64,000 bases of DNA from assembly GCA_035192965.1 (NCBI GenBank), contig CP136571.1, positions 1,942,501 through 2,006,500 on the forward strand, given 5' to 3'. The notes under the pieces are model-generated. The model was not told the origin of the DNA. It saw only the letters and a program-made list of their open reading frames with translations, and did not search any database. The position numbers were made by a program, and so were the translations under genes. This document shows, one piece after another, positions 56,918-64,000 of the stretch. Source of the DNA: Fuscovulum sp. (GTDB lineage: Bacteria; Pseudomonadota; Alphaproteobacteria; Rhodobacterales; Rhodobacteraceae). How positions within the stretch are numbered: position 1 is the first letter of the stretch; the number at the start of each line of letters is the position of its first letter.

Positions 56918-58203
56918 CGCTGAACTGGGTCCAGATCTTCCGGCTGGGTCTGGTGCAGATGTGCCTTGGCGCGGTGGTGGTGCTGACGACCTCCACCCTG
57001 AACCGCCTGATGGTGGTGGAACTGGCGCTGCCTGCCGTGCTGCCGGGTCTGCTCGTGGCGCTGCACTACGGGATTCAGATCACCCGGCCCAATTGGGGCT
57101 TTCGGTCAGATACCAAAGGCAATCGCACGGTCTTCGTAATCGGCGGCATGGTCGCGCTGGCGCTGGGGGCGTTCCTTGCCGCCGTCGCCGTGGTGCTGTT
57201 CCCTTCCGGTTTTGCGGGCGGTCTGGCCCTGTCTGTTCTGGCCTATGCGCTGATCGGCGTGGGCGTCGGGGCTTCGGGCACCTCGCTGCTCGCGCTGCTT
57301 GCCACGGCCACTCATCCGTCGCGGCGCGCGGCGGCGGCAACCATCACCTGGCTGATGATGATCCTTGGCATCGCCGTCACCGCAGGCACCGTCGGCGCGG
57401 TTCTTGATCCCTACACGCCCGTGCTGTTGCTCGAAATCGTCGCGGTGGTGACGGGCAGCGCGGTGCTGCTGACCATCATCGCCATATGGGGCATCGAAAA
57501 GCGCGTCACCGCCACCCGCGCGCCCGAGGCGCTTCCCTTCCGCGCAGGCATGGCCGAGGTCTGGTCCGAACCCCGCGCGCGCGCCTTCACCCTGTTCATC
57601 TTTCTGTCGATGACCGCCTATTTCATGCAGGAACTGATCTTGGAACCCTATGCCGGGCTGGTCTTCGGCTTTTCGCCGGGTCAAAGCACGCAGCTTTCGG
57701 GTGCCCAGAATGGTGGCGTCTTCGTGGGGATGCTGCTGGTCGGTATTGCGGCCACGGGGTTCCGAATTGGTACGCTGCGCATGTGGGTTATGGCCGGTTG
57801 CCTCGGGTCAGCGGCGGCACTTTTGGTGATCGCGGCGCTGGGTCAAGTGGGCGGCAGGCTGCTGCCCGCAGTGGTGGCGCTTGGCTTTTTCAACGGCATG
57901 TTCGCCGTGGCGGCCATCGGGTCGATGATGGCGCTGGCGGGGCAGGGGCGTGCGGCGCGTGAAGGCACACGCATGGGCCTGTGGGGCGCAGCGCAGGCTG
58001 TCGCCGCAGGCTTCGGCGGGCTGGTTGGGGCAGCAGCGGCAGATGCGCTGCGGCTGTTCACCGATGCACCCGATGCCTTTGGCGCGGTCTTCGCGCTTGA
58101 AGCGGCGCTGTTCTGCGTCGCAGCCATGATCGCCGCAAAAGTGATCGAAGGGCGGGGTGGCGCAATCCGCGCTACCGGCCCGCAACTCTTACCGGGGGAA
58201 TGA
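56914..58203 (+). CDS. Third PucC-family protein of the bchG-bchP operon
   Basis: 429 residues with 12 helices. Shorter than PucC and LhaA but with the same opening FRLGLVQMCLGAVVVLTTSTLNRLMVVELALP and the same LGLWGAAQAVAAGFGGLVGA block near helix 11. It is equivalent to the ORF428-type gene between bchG and bchP in Rhodobacter. Role unproven; probably bacteriochlorophyll transfer from BchG/BchP to the assembly site (inference from neighbours). Overlaps bchG by 4 bp and precedes bchP by 3 bp. Confidence 0.9.
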   Translation: MTLNWVQIFRLGLVQMCLGAVVVLTTSTLNRLMVVELALPAVLPGLLVALHYGIQITRPNWGFRSDTKGNRTVFVIGGMVALALGAFLAAVAVVLFPSGFAGGLALSVLAYALIGVGVGASGTSLLALLATATHPSRRAAAATITWLMMILGIAVTAGTVGAVLDPYTPVLLLEIVAVVTGSAVLLTIIAIWGIEKRVTATRAPEALPFRAGMAEVWSEPRARAFTLFIFLSMTAYFMQELILEPYAGLVFGFSPGQSTQLSGAQNGGVFVGMLLVGIAATGFRIGTLRMWVMAGCLGSAAALLVIAALGQVGGRLLPAVVALGFFNGMFAVAAIGSMMALAGQGRAAREGTRMGLWGAAQAVAAGFGGLVGAAAADALRLFTDAPDAFGAVFALEAALFCVAAMIAAKVIEGRGGAIRATGPQLLPGE

Positions 58204-58206
58204 CAC

Positions 58207-59388
58207 ATGACCTATGATGTCTTTGTTGTGGGCGGCGGGCCGTCGGGCGCTACCGCGGCCGAGGATCTGGCCCGCGCGGGCAGGCGTGTGGCTCTGCTGG
58301 ACCGCGACGGCCGGATCAAACCCTGCGGCGGGGCCATACCGCCGCGCGCCATCAAGGATTTCGCAATCCCGGACTCGCAGATTGTGGCCAAGATCACCAC
58401 CGCCCGGATGATTTCCCCCACGGGCCGCATGGTCGATATCCCGATCGAGAACGGTTATGTCGGCATGGTCGACCGCGAACATTTCGACGCCTATCTGCGC
58501 GATCGGGCCGTAAAGGCCGGTGCTGCGCCCTTGACCGGCACCTTCCTGCGGATCGAACGCGACAGCGCGGGCAGCCATGTCGTCTGGCGCGATAAGGCCA
58601 CGGGCGAAGAAAAGCGTAGCGCGACAAAGTTGATCATCGGCGCGGATGGCGCGCGCTCCAACGTGGCGCGGGCCGAGGTGCCGGGTGGCGACCGCATCCC
58701 CTATGTCATTGCCTACCATGAAATCATTGCCGCCCCCGAACCTTCGCCCGACTATGACCCGCTGCGCTGTGACGTGATCTATGACGGCAAGATCAGCCCC
58801 GATTTCTATGGCTGGATCTTCCCGCATGGGGCACAGGCCAGCGTCGGCATGGGCACCGGGCTGGACGGGGTGGATCTGAAGAAGGCCACTGCCGATCTGC
58901 GCGCAGCGGCCGGTCTGACGGAATGTGAAACGATCCGCAAGGAAGGCGCACCGATCCCGCTGCGCCCGATGGACCGCTGGGACAATGGCCGCGATGTGGT
59001 TCTGGCCGGCGATGCTGCAGGCGTGGTCGCTCCTTCCTCGGGCGAAGGTATCTTCTACGCCATGGCCGGGGGCCGGGCAGCGGCAACAGCCGCACAGGCG
59101 GCGCTGGCCTCGGGCCGCGCGTCCGATCTGCGCATCGCGCGCAAGCTGTTCATGCGCGAACATGGCACCGTGTTCCGGGTCTTGCGGTCGATGCAGGATG
59201 CCTATTATCGCAGTGACGAACGTCGCGAACGCTTTGTCAGCCTGTGCCACGATGTCGACGTACAGAAGCTGACCTTCGAGGCCTATATGAACAAGAAGCT
59301 GGTCACCAAACGCCCCATGGCCCATGTGAAGATCGGCATCAAGAACATGGCGCATCTTTTGCGTCTTGTCTCTCCCGTCTGGACCTGA
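58207..59388 (+). CDS. bchP: Geranylgeranyl reductase BchP
   Basis: 393 residues. FAD-binding VFVVGGGPSGATAAEDLARAGRRVALLDRDG at the N-terminus, GADGARSNVARAEVPGG near the middle and VVLAGDAAGVVAPSSGEGIFYAMAGG near residues 262-288. It reduces the geranylgeranyl tail of bacteriochlorophyll to phytyl with NADPH. Nothing is missing. It sits between the PucC-like gene and idi, which supplies the isoprenoid precursor. Confidence 0.96.
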   Translation: MTYDVFVVGGGPSGATAAEDLARAGRRVALLDRDGRIKPCGGAIPPRAIKDFAIPDSQIVAKITTARMISPTGRMVDIPIENGYVGMVDREHFDAYLRDRAVKAGAAPLTGTFLRIERDSAGSHVVWRDKATGEEKRSATKLIIGADGARSNVARAEVPGGDRIPYVIAYHEIIAAPEPSPDYDPLRCDVIYDGKISPDFYGWIFPHGAQASVGMGTGLDGVDLKKATADLRAAAGLTECETIRKEGAPIPLRPMDRWDNGRDVVLAGDAAGVVAPSSGEGIFYAMAGGRAAATAAQAALASGRASDLRIARKLFMREHGTVFRVLRSMQDAYYRSDERRERFVSLCHDVDVQKLTFEAYMNKKLVTKRPMAHVKIGIKNMAHLLRLVSPVWT

Positions 59389-59395
59389 GGCTGCA

Positions 59396-59959
59396 ATGAC
59401 CACCCAACTCGCCCCTGATGCCATGCTCGAAGAGATGATCCCCGCCTGGGTCGACGGGCGGCTTTGCCCGGTGCGCAAGCTGGAGGTGCATGTCAAAGGG
59501 CTGCGCCACAAGGCGGTGTCGGTCTTTGTGGTGGATGGCACAAAGGTGCTGATCCAGCAGCGCGCGCTGACCAAGTATCACACCCCTGGGCTTTGGGCGA
59601 ACACCTGCTGCACACATCCCCGCTGGGACGAAGACCCCGCCGCCTGCGCTGTGCGCCGCCTGCGCGAAGAACTGGGGATCACCAACCTGTTCCCGGCCTT
59701 TGCCGACCGGGTGGAATACCGCGCCGATGTGGGCAGCGGGCTGACGGAACATGAACTGGTCGATATCTTCGTGGCCGAGGCGGGCAAGGGGCTGAGCGTG
59801 GTCCCAAACCCCGCCGAGGTGGCCGCCGTGCGCTGGGTCGATCTTTATGACCTGTCCGCCGAGGTGCTGCGCAGCCCCGAGACATTTACCCCCTGGCTGC
59901 GAATCTATCTGGCCGAGCATATGGACCGCATCTTCGGCAGCCTCGTCGCGGGGCGCTAA
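59396..59959 (+). CDS. idi: Isopentenyl-diphosphate delta-isomerase (type I)
   Basis: 187 residues from the ATG at 59396, 7 bp after bchP. Nudix-like fold: catalytic Cys in WANTCCTHPRWDED (residues 71-72), Nudix-type helix CAVRRLREELGI, and the catalytic Glu in GLTEHELVDIF. It interconverts IPP and DMAPP for phytyl and carotenoid chains. R. capsulatus and sphaeroides also carry it beside bchP. The operon ends with the terminator at 59978-60012. Confidence 0.95.
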   Translation: MTTQLAPDAMLEEMIPAWVDGRLCPVRKLEVHVKGLRHKAVSVFVVDGTKVLIQQRALTKYHTPGLWANTCCTHPRWDEDPAACAVRRLREELGITNLFPAFADRVEYRADVGSGLTEHELVDIFVAEAGKGLSVVPNPAEVAAVRWVDLYDLSAEVLRSPETFTPWLRIYLAEHMDRIFGSLVAGR

Positions 59960-59977
59960 TCGGGGCAATCCGATTGC

Positions 59978-60012
59978 GCGCGCCGGGCAGTCGCCCGACG
60001 CGCATTGTTTTT
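59978..60012 (+). terminator. Intrinsic terminator after idi
   Basis: GCGCG-C-CGGGC pairs with GCCCG-A-CGCGC (one internal mismatch) around loop AGTC, followed by ATTGTTTTTG. The rest of the gap up to bchO (60013-60087) contains GTATTTGGGCCAAGATGAAG, a string I recall seeing often in intergenic DNA of Rhodobacteraceae. Confidence 0.75.
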
Positions 60013-60087
60013 GCCTCGCCTGCGCGCTGGCGCGCTTCGGCTCAGGGTTTGGGTATTTGGGCCAAGATGAAGCTGCTTTGGGTGGTG

Positions 60088-60951
60088 TCAGGCCTGCACG
60101 CGGGCCATGAGCCAAGGCAGGATCAGCGCGGCGACCTGTTCTGCCGCCTCTTCATGCACCAGATGGCCGAGCGACGCGATTTCGGCATAATGCCCGTCCG
60201 GCATCTGTTTCGCCGCATCGCGCGAGATGCGGGGGGGAACGGCCTTGTCACCGGTCGAGGCGATCAGCAGCACCGGAAGGTGCTGCGCAATCAGCCGGGG
60301 CATCACGGATTCCAGACGCCACTGCGCCATCATCCCCAGCGTGCCGTCCACATGCGCGGGGTCCTTCACGAGCGTCAGGTACTGCGCCTGACCTGCCGCA
60401 TCCAGAGGGGAACCGGTGGTCGCCAGCAGCTTGCCCACCGTTGCCGCATTGCCCCAAAGCCGTGAGACGACATGCGGAATAAAGGGCGTAACGGCCAACA
60501 CCTTGGCCAATATGGGAAACATCACGCCCGCCGCGCCGTCAAAGGCCCCAAGCGCCGCATTGATCCCGACAACCGCGCGCAACGGCAGCAATTCCGCGAG
60601 CCGCAGCGCCAGCGCTGCCCCGGCGGAATGGCCGATCACCGCCACCGGCGCGATGGCCATCGTGGCGCAAAGCTGGGCCAGATCTTCGGCCATGTGATCA
60701 ATGCCATAGCGGCTGCGCGCGCCAGATCGGGTAAATCCCTGACCGGGGAGGTCGGGGACCACCACCCGGAAATGCGGGCTCAGGAGCGGTATCAGATGGC
60801 GAAAGCTATGCCCGGATCCACCCGCGCCATGCAGCAGCAGCACGACCGGGCCATCGCCCGCGTCCACCACGCACCAATTGTGCGGGCGGCTGGCCACGCG
60901 GCGGGCCCGGTCGCGATGGGGCCAGTCTGGGGGCATGCGATCGACGGCCAT
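60088..60951 (-). CDS. bchO: BchO, alpha/beta-hydrolase of the Mg-chelatase operon
   Basis: 287 residues from the ATG at 60951, 1 bp after the bchD stop. Oxyanion-hole HGAGGSGHSFRH (about 41-52), nucleophile Ser109 in GHSAG, and the catalytic His in GHLVHEEAAEQ near the C-terminus. Found beside bchID in all purple bacteria. Its reaction is not established; it is assumed to act in Mg insertion or in ester cleavage. It ends the leftward crtA-bchIDO operon. Confidence 0.92.
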   Translation of the reverse strand: MAVDRMPPDWPHRDRARRVASRPHNWCVVDAGDGPVVLLLHGAGGSGHSFRHLIPLLSPHFRVVVPDLPGQGFTRSGARSRYGIDHMAEDLAQLCATMAIAPVAVIGHSAGAALALRLAELLPLRAVVGINAALGAFDGAAGVMFPILAKVLAVTPFIPHVVSRLWGNAATVGKLLATTGSPLDAAGQAQYLTLVKDPAHVDGTLGMMAQWRLESVMPRLIAQHLPVLLIASTGDKAVPPRISRDAAKQMPDGHYAEIASLGHLVHEEAAEQVAALILPWLMARVQA

Positions 60952-60952
60952 G

Positions 60953-62635
60953 TCAGCTTTCCAGCGCCTCGCCCAGAACCGAAGACAGGCGACGTGCATC
61001 CGCGCGCGGCAGGGCGAGGTAGGGCGCATCCATCAGCTGTGCCAAGGTCCGCAGCGAAGGTTGCGGCCGGTTGGCCACGTCGATCACCAGCGCGGGCGTG
61101 CCCGAGGCGCGGATCTGGCGGGCAAGGCGAAACGCCTCATCCTCGGCGCGGGGGCGGTCGGGGGTGCCATCCAGCGCGATATTGCCCCGCCCGTCCGTCA
61201 GCAAGGCGATGGTGGGGGTCAACCCCCGCGCGCGCGCCTGCGCGGCCGTGGCCAGCGCCAGTTGCAGGCCCGAGGCAAGCGGTGTGCCCCCACCCCCCGG
61301 CACGCCCGCCAACCGCCGCTTGGTCTGCACCAGCGACCGGGTGGGGGGCAGGATCAATTCGGCATGAAAGCCCTTGAAAGTCAGCAGCGAAACATGGTCG
61401 CGCCGCGCATAGGCCTGCGCGAGCAGCAGCTCGATCGCGCCCTTCGCCTCGGCCAGTCGGGCGAAGGCGGCGGAACCAGAGGCGTCGACGGCAAAGATCA
61501 GAACCCGGTCCGATGTTTCGCGGAACCGTTTCAGCCGGATATCGGCGGCGCGCACAAGCAACACGGCGTCGGGGCGCGCGGTCTGGGCGCGGCGCAGGGG
61601 TTGCCATGGGGCAGCAGCGCGCAGCGTGGCCACAAGGTCGATCCGTGCGCCGGGGCAAAGGCGACCGGGGCGCGAGGGCAGGGGCCGCCCGCGGCGGTTG
61701 CCGCCGCGTTCCGCGCCCGATCCGCTGGCAGATTTCGCGGCGCGGCTAGCGCGGCCCTTTGCCAGCGCCTCAAGCAGATCACGGGGCAGGGCGGCCAGCG
61801 CCGCTGCGACCAGCAATTCATCCGGGATACCCTGTGGGTGATCCTCAGCCTCGTGTTCGCCCGTGTCGGAGCTATCCTCCGGCGGGGGCGGGTCTGCTTC
61901 GGGCGGTGGGGCGCTTTCCGCCACCGGCGCGGCGCGATGGCCATAGACCAGCGCGGTAGAAGCGGTCAGGTCATCATCAGTCACGCTCTCACGCCCTGCC
62001 CAAGCCGCATGGGCCCGGGCACAGGCGGCGGCCAACAGCGGCGCACGAAGCGAGCCGATGCCCAGTTCGGCGGCGGCCCGTGTCAGGGCATCCAGCGCGT
62101 CCGCGGTCAGGGTCAGCGTCGCAAGGCGGGCGCGGGCAGCGGCAAGTGACGCCGGATCAAGCGCCAATGGCCCGGTCTGTGACAGCGGCATGTCGCTCAG
62201 GTCAAGGAACAGTCCCACCCTGTCTGTCAGGGCAGAGGGCAGGCCTTCATCCGGTTCTGCCGCCTCATCCAGCGCGATCAGGCTGTGATGGCTGGTATCC
62301 AACGCATGGGCCAGCCGTGCCGCAAGGCCGGGCGGGCAGCGTTCGGCCATGGTCAGGATCAGCGCGGATGGCGTGGCCAGCAGCCCCGCCGTCATCACTG
62401 GCTGGCCGGTGGCCAGCGTGGCGGTCAGATCCAGCCCTCCGAACAGAACGTCATCCGCGATGGTCGGGTGCAACCGGCGCTGCGGCAGGGGTAAGGCGGC
62501 AAGCCCCGCCGTCACCAGATCACGCACCGGGCCCGCGCGGGCGCGCAGCCACAGCCCCCTTAACCCCGCCGGATCAATGGCAAGACAGGCGAGCGCGGCT
62601 TGAACCCGGCCCCAGGGATCATCAAGCTGGGTCAG
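60953..62635 (-). CDS. bchD: Mg-chelatase subunit BchD, apparently CTG-initiated
   Basis: 560 residues if it begins with CTG at 62635. The first conventional start (GTG 62527) would remove 36 residues, including DDPWGRVQAALACLAIDPAG, which belongs to the BchD N-terminus. CTG overlaps the bchI stop (CTGA, in place of the usual ATGA), and GAGG lies 7 nt upstream. Degenerate AAA+ domain, Pro/Glu-rich linker (about 242-266) and C-terminal von Willebrand domain with MIDAS Asp384-x-Ser386-x-Ser388. It forms the chelatase motor with BchI. A sequencing error at the start base is the alternative. Confidence 0.9.
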   Translation of the reverse strand: MTQLDDPWGRVQAALACLAIDPAGLRGLWLRARAGPVRDLVTAGLAALPLPQRRLHPTIADDVLFGGLDLTATLATGQPVMTAGLLATPSALILTMAERCPPGLAARLAHALDTSHHSLIALDEAAEPDEGLPSALTDRVGLFLDLSDMPLSQTGPLALDPASLAAARARLATLTLTADALDALTRAAAELGIGSLRAPLLAAACARAHAAWAGRESVTDDDLTASTALVYGHRAAPVAESAPPPEADPPPPEDSSDTGEHEAEDHPQGIPDELLVAAALAALPRDLLEALAKGRASRAAKSASGSGAERGGNRRGRPLPSRPGRLCPGARIDLVATLRAAAPWQPLRRAQTARPDAVLLVRAADIRLKRFRETSDRVLIFAVDASGSAAFARLAEAKGAIELLLAQAYARRDHVSLLTFKGFHAELILPPTRSLVQTKRRLAGVPGGGGTPLASGLQLALATAAQARARGLTPTIALLTDGRGNIALDGTPDRPRAEDEAFRLARQIRASGTPALVIDVANRPQPSLRTLAQLMDAPYLALPRADARRLSSVLGEALES

Positions 62636-63636
62636 GGCAGAACCTCGGCCACAGCGCGGATGACGCGGCTGGTCGATCCGGCCTCATCCAGCGGGTCACG
62701 CCGCAGGCGGTGCGAAAGGCACATCGGCGCCACGGCCTTGAGGTGGATGCGACCCACGGCCTCATCCCCTTCAAAAGCCGCAAGCGCACGGGCCGCGCGC
62801 AGCAGCGTCAGTTCACCGCGCAATCCGTCCGATCCGATGGCGATGCACAATTCGGCGCAGTCATGCAGCACGGTGTTCGGCGTCTTCATCTGCGGCAGGG
62901 CCGCACGTGCCAGCAGGATGCGGTCGCGCAGCAGCGCGTCCTGCATCCGCCACATCTCCATGAAAGCGCCATAGTTGGATTCGTATCCGTCACGCCTGCG
63001 GATCACCTCTACCCGCGTTTCCACATCGCGGGGCGATGTCACCTCGACCGACAGGCCGAATCGATCCAGAAGCTGCGGGCGCAGTTCCCCTTCTTCCGGG
63101 TTGCCCGAGCCGACCAGCACGAAGCGCGCCGGATGCCGGATCGACAGGCCTTCGCGTTCCACCACGTTTTCGCCCGATTGGGCGACGTCCAAGAGCAGAT
63201 CGACGATATGATCTTCCAGAAGGTTGACCTCGTCGATGTAAAGGTAGCCACGATTGGCGCGCGCAAGCAGGCCGGGTTCAAACGCCTTTTCCCCACGCGT
63301 CAACGCACGCTCGATATCCAGCGCGCCAACGACACGATCCTCGGTCACGCCCAGCGGCAGATCGACCACGGGCGTGGGTTTGCGGATCATCCGCCCCGTC
63401 GCCCCTTCGGCCCAATCGGGCACCTGTTCCGGCGTGGCGGCGTTGACAGGGCAACCCTCGACCGCGTCGATCTCAGGCAGCAGTGCAGCCAGCGCGCGCA
63501 CCGCGGTGGATTTGCCGGTGCCCCGGTCGCCAAAGACAAGGACGCCGCCAATGCCGGGATCGACCGCCGTCAGGATCATGGCCTGCTTCATGGCCTCTTG
63601 GCCGACGATGGCAGAGAAGGGGAAAGGGTGTTTCAT
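62632..63636 (-). CDS. bchI: Mg-chelatase ATPase subunit BchI
   Basis: 334 residues, AAA+. Walker A GDRGTGKST at residues 36-44, Walker B YLYIDEVNLL near 131-140, sensor LVGSGNPEEGELRPQLLDRFGL and arginine finger region are complete. Hexameric BchI with BchD powers insertion of Mg into protoporphyrin by BchH. Three hairpins (63657-63728) separate it from crtA. The stop codon overlaps the proposed CTG start of bchD. Confidence 0.97.
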   Translation of the reverse strand: MKHPFPFSAIVGQEAMKQAMILTAVDPGIGGVLVFGDRGTGKSTAVRALAALLPEIDAVEGCPVNAATPEQVPDWAEGATGRMIRKPTPVVDLPLGVTEDRVVGALDIERALTRGEKAFEPGLLARANRGYLYIDEVNLLEDHIVDLLLDVAQSGENVVEREGLSIRHPARFVLVGSGNPEEGELRPQLLDRFGLSVEVTSPRDVETRVEVIRRRDGYESNYGAFMEMWRMQDALLRDRILLARAALPQMKTPNTVLHDCAELCIAIGSDGLRGELTLLRAARALAAFEGDEAVGRIHLKAVAPMCLSHRLRRDPLDEAGSTSRVIRAVAEVLP

Positions 63637-63656
63637 GCGGTCACCGTAAGAGTGCG

Positions 63657-63728
63657 GAATTTCTGCGAGAATTCAGTCCGATCCTTCGCAGTTGGATCGT
63701 TCACAGGAACTTTCGCAGAAAATTCCTG
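63657..63728. repeat. Three palindromes of the TGCGA/TCGCA type between crtA and bchI
   Basis: 63657-63674 (GAATT...AATTC around TCTGCGAG), 63679-63699 (CGATCC / GGATCG around TTCGCAGTT) and 63704-63728 (11-bp arms with one mismatch, loop GCA). The cores TTTCTGCGA and TTTCGCAGAAAA match the pair at 1624-1675. They occupy nearly the whole 94-bp gap between the crtA stop and bchI start. Confidence 0.75.
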
Positions 63729-63730
63729 TC

Positions 63731-64000
63731 TCATGCTGCCTCCGCCCGGTGCAAGGCCGTCAGCGGGTCGGTGCCGTTCCAGCTGCCGACACTGCCCAGC
63801 AGGTGAAAACGGGCATAAAGCTCTTCGTTGAACCAGTTGCCCTCGCGCACGGCGCGGATGGCGCGGCCATGCGGGCCATCACCACGGGCAAAAGCCGCCA
63901 TGCTGGCGGTATCGGGCCAGATCGAGAAGGTCACCTGATGCAGCAGGGGCAGTTCGCCGATGCCAATCTTGAAGGCGACATTCGGGTCGCTGCCGATCAT
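63731..64000 (-). CDS. crtA: Spheroidene monooxygenase CrtA, C-terminal part (cut by window end)
   Basis: The last 89 residues of a leftward frame that continues past the right edge. IGIGELPLLHQVTFSIWPDTASMAAFARGDGPHGRAIRAVREGNWFNEELYARFHLLGSVGSWNGTDPL matches the CrtA family C-terminus. CrtA adds the keto group at C-2 of spheroidene to give spheroidenone under oxygen. Its position before bchIDO is that of R. sphaeroides and R. capsulatus. The start, the promoter and the N-terminal two thirds are outside the window. Confidence 0.9.
   Translation of the reverse strand: MIGSDPNVAFKIGIGELPLLHQVTFSIWPDTASMAAFARGDGPHGRAIRAVREGNWFNEELYARFHLLGSVGSWNGTDPLTALHRAEAA

Overview
This is a contiguous stretch of a high-GC alphaproteobacterial chromosome. 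It comes almost certainly from a phototrophic member of the Rhodobacterales (Rhodobacter, Cereibacter, Gemmobacter or Tabrizicola-like). The second half follows the classical Rhodobacter photosynthesis gene cluster gene by gene: crtA-bchIDO, idi-bchP-bchG, bchJE, ppsR-ppaA, bchFNBHLM-lhaA-puhABC-bciE-acsF-puhE-hemA-cycA. The first half carries a puc (LH2) operon and a sorbitol/mannitol operon of the type known from R. sphaeroides. No rRNA, tRNA, CRISPR array, insertion sequence or phage gene is visible.

Layout. 1-11.5 kb: a sugar-uptake locus (end of an FGGY kinase, a creatininase-family protein, two FucU/RbsD mutarotases, two permeases, a solute-binding protein, an ATPase and a ribokinase). 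It is interrupted by a self-contained puc operon at 4.0-7.0 kb that runs against the transporter genes. 11.5-20.2 kb: HAD phosphatase, SorC-type regulator and the smoEFGK-smoS-mtlK polyol operon. 20.25-28.1 kb: an orphan Phd-like antitoxin, then ureD-ureA-(small His-rich protein)-ureB-(cyclase-family hydrolase)-(AhpD-like protein)-ureC, with ureEFG downstream. 28.6-34.7 kb: the urea ABC transporter urtABCDE. 34.7-64 kb: the photosynthesis cluster, entered at cycA and left inside crtA.

How the genes work together. UrtABCDE imports urea and the urease system splits it. hemA supplies 5-aminolevulinate. bchID and bchH insert Mg, bchM methylates, and ring E is closed either aerobically (acsF plus bciE) or anaerobically (bchE). 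bchLNB, bchF, bchJ, bchG, bchP and idi complete phytylated bacteriochlorophyll a. puhA, puhB, puhC and puhE provide and assemble the reaction centre, and three PucC-family carriers (PucC, LhaA and a third) serve antenna assembly. Cytochrome c2 closes the electron-transfer cycle. PpsR and PpaA control expression: TGT-N12-ACA boxes lie in front of puc, bchF, ppaA, bchE and bchG, two of them accompanied by FNR-like palindromes.

Most notable observations. (1) The LH2 alpha subunit has Phe44-Leu45, the signature of blue-shifted (B800-820 type) antennae, plus a long C-terminal extension. (2) The puc operon sits inside a sugar ABC transporter locus whose two halves carry matching CTAACATGTTAG-type operators. 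(3) bchD appears to start with CTG overlapping the bchI stop. (4) A family of short palindromes with TGC/GCA or ACG/CGT loops recurs at gene ends. (5) The urease operon hosts a Tat-exported cyclase-family hydrolase, an AhpD-like protein and a His-rich membrane microprotein.
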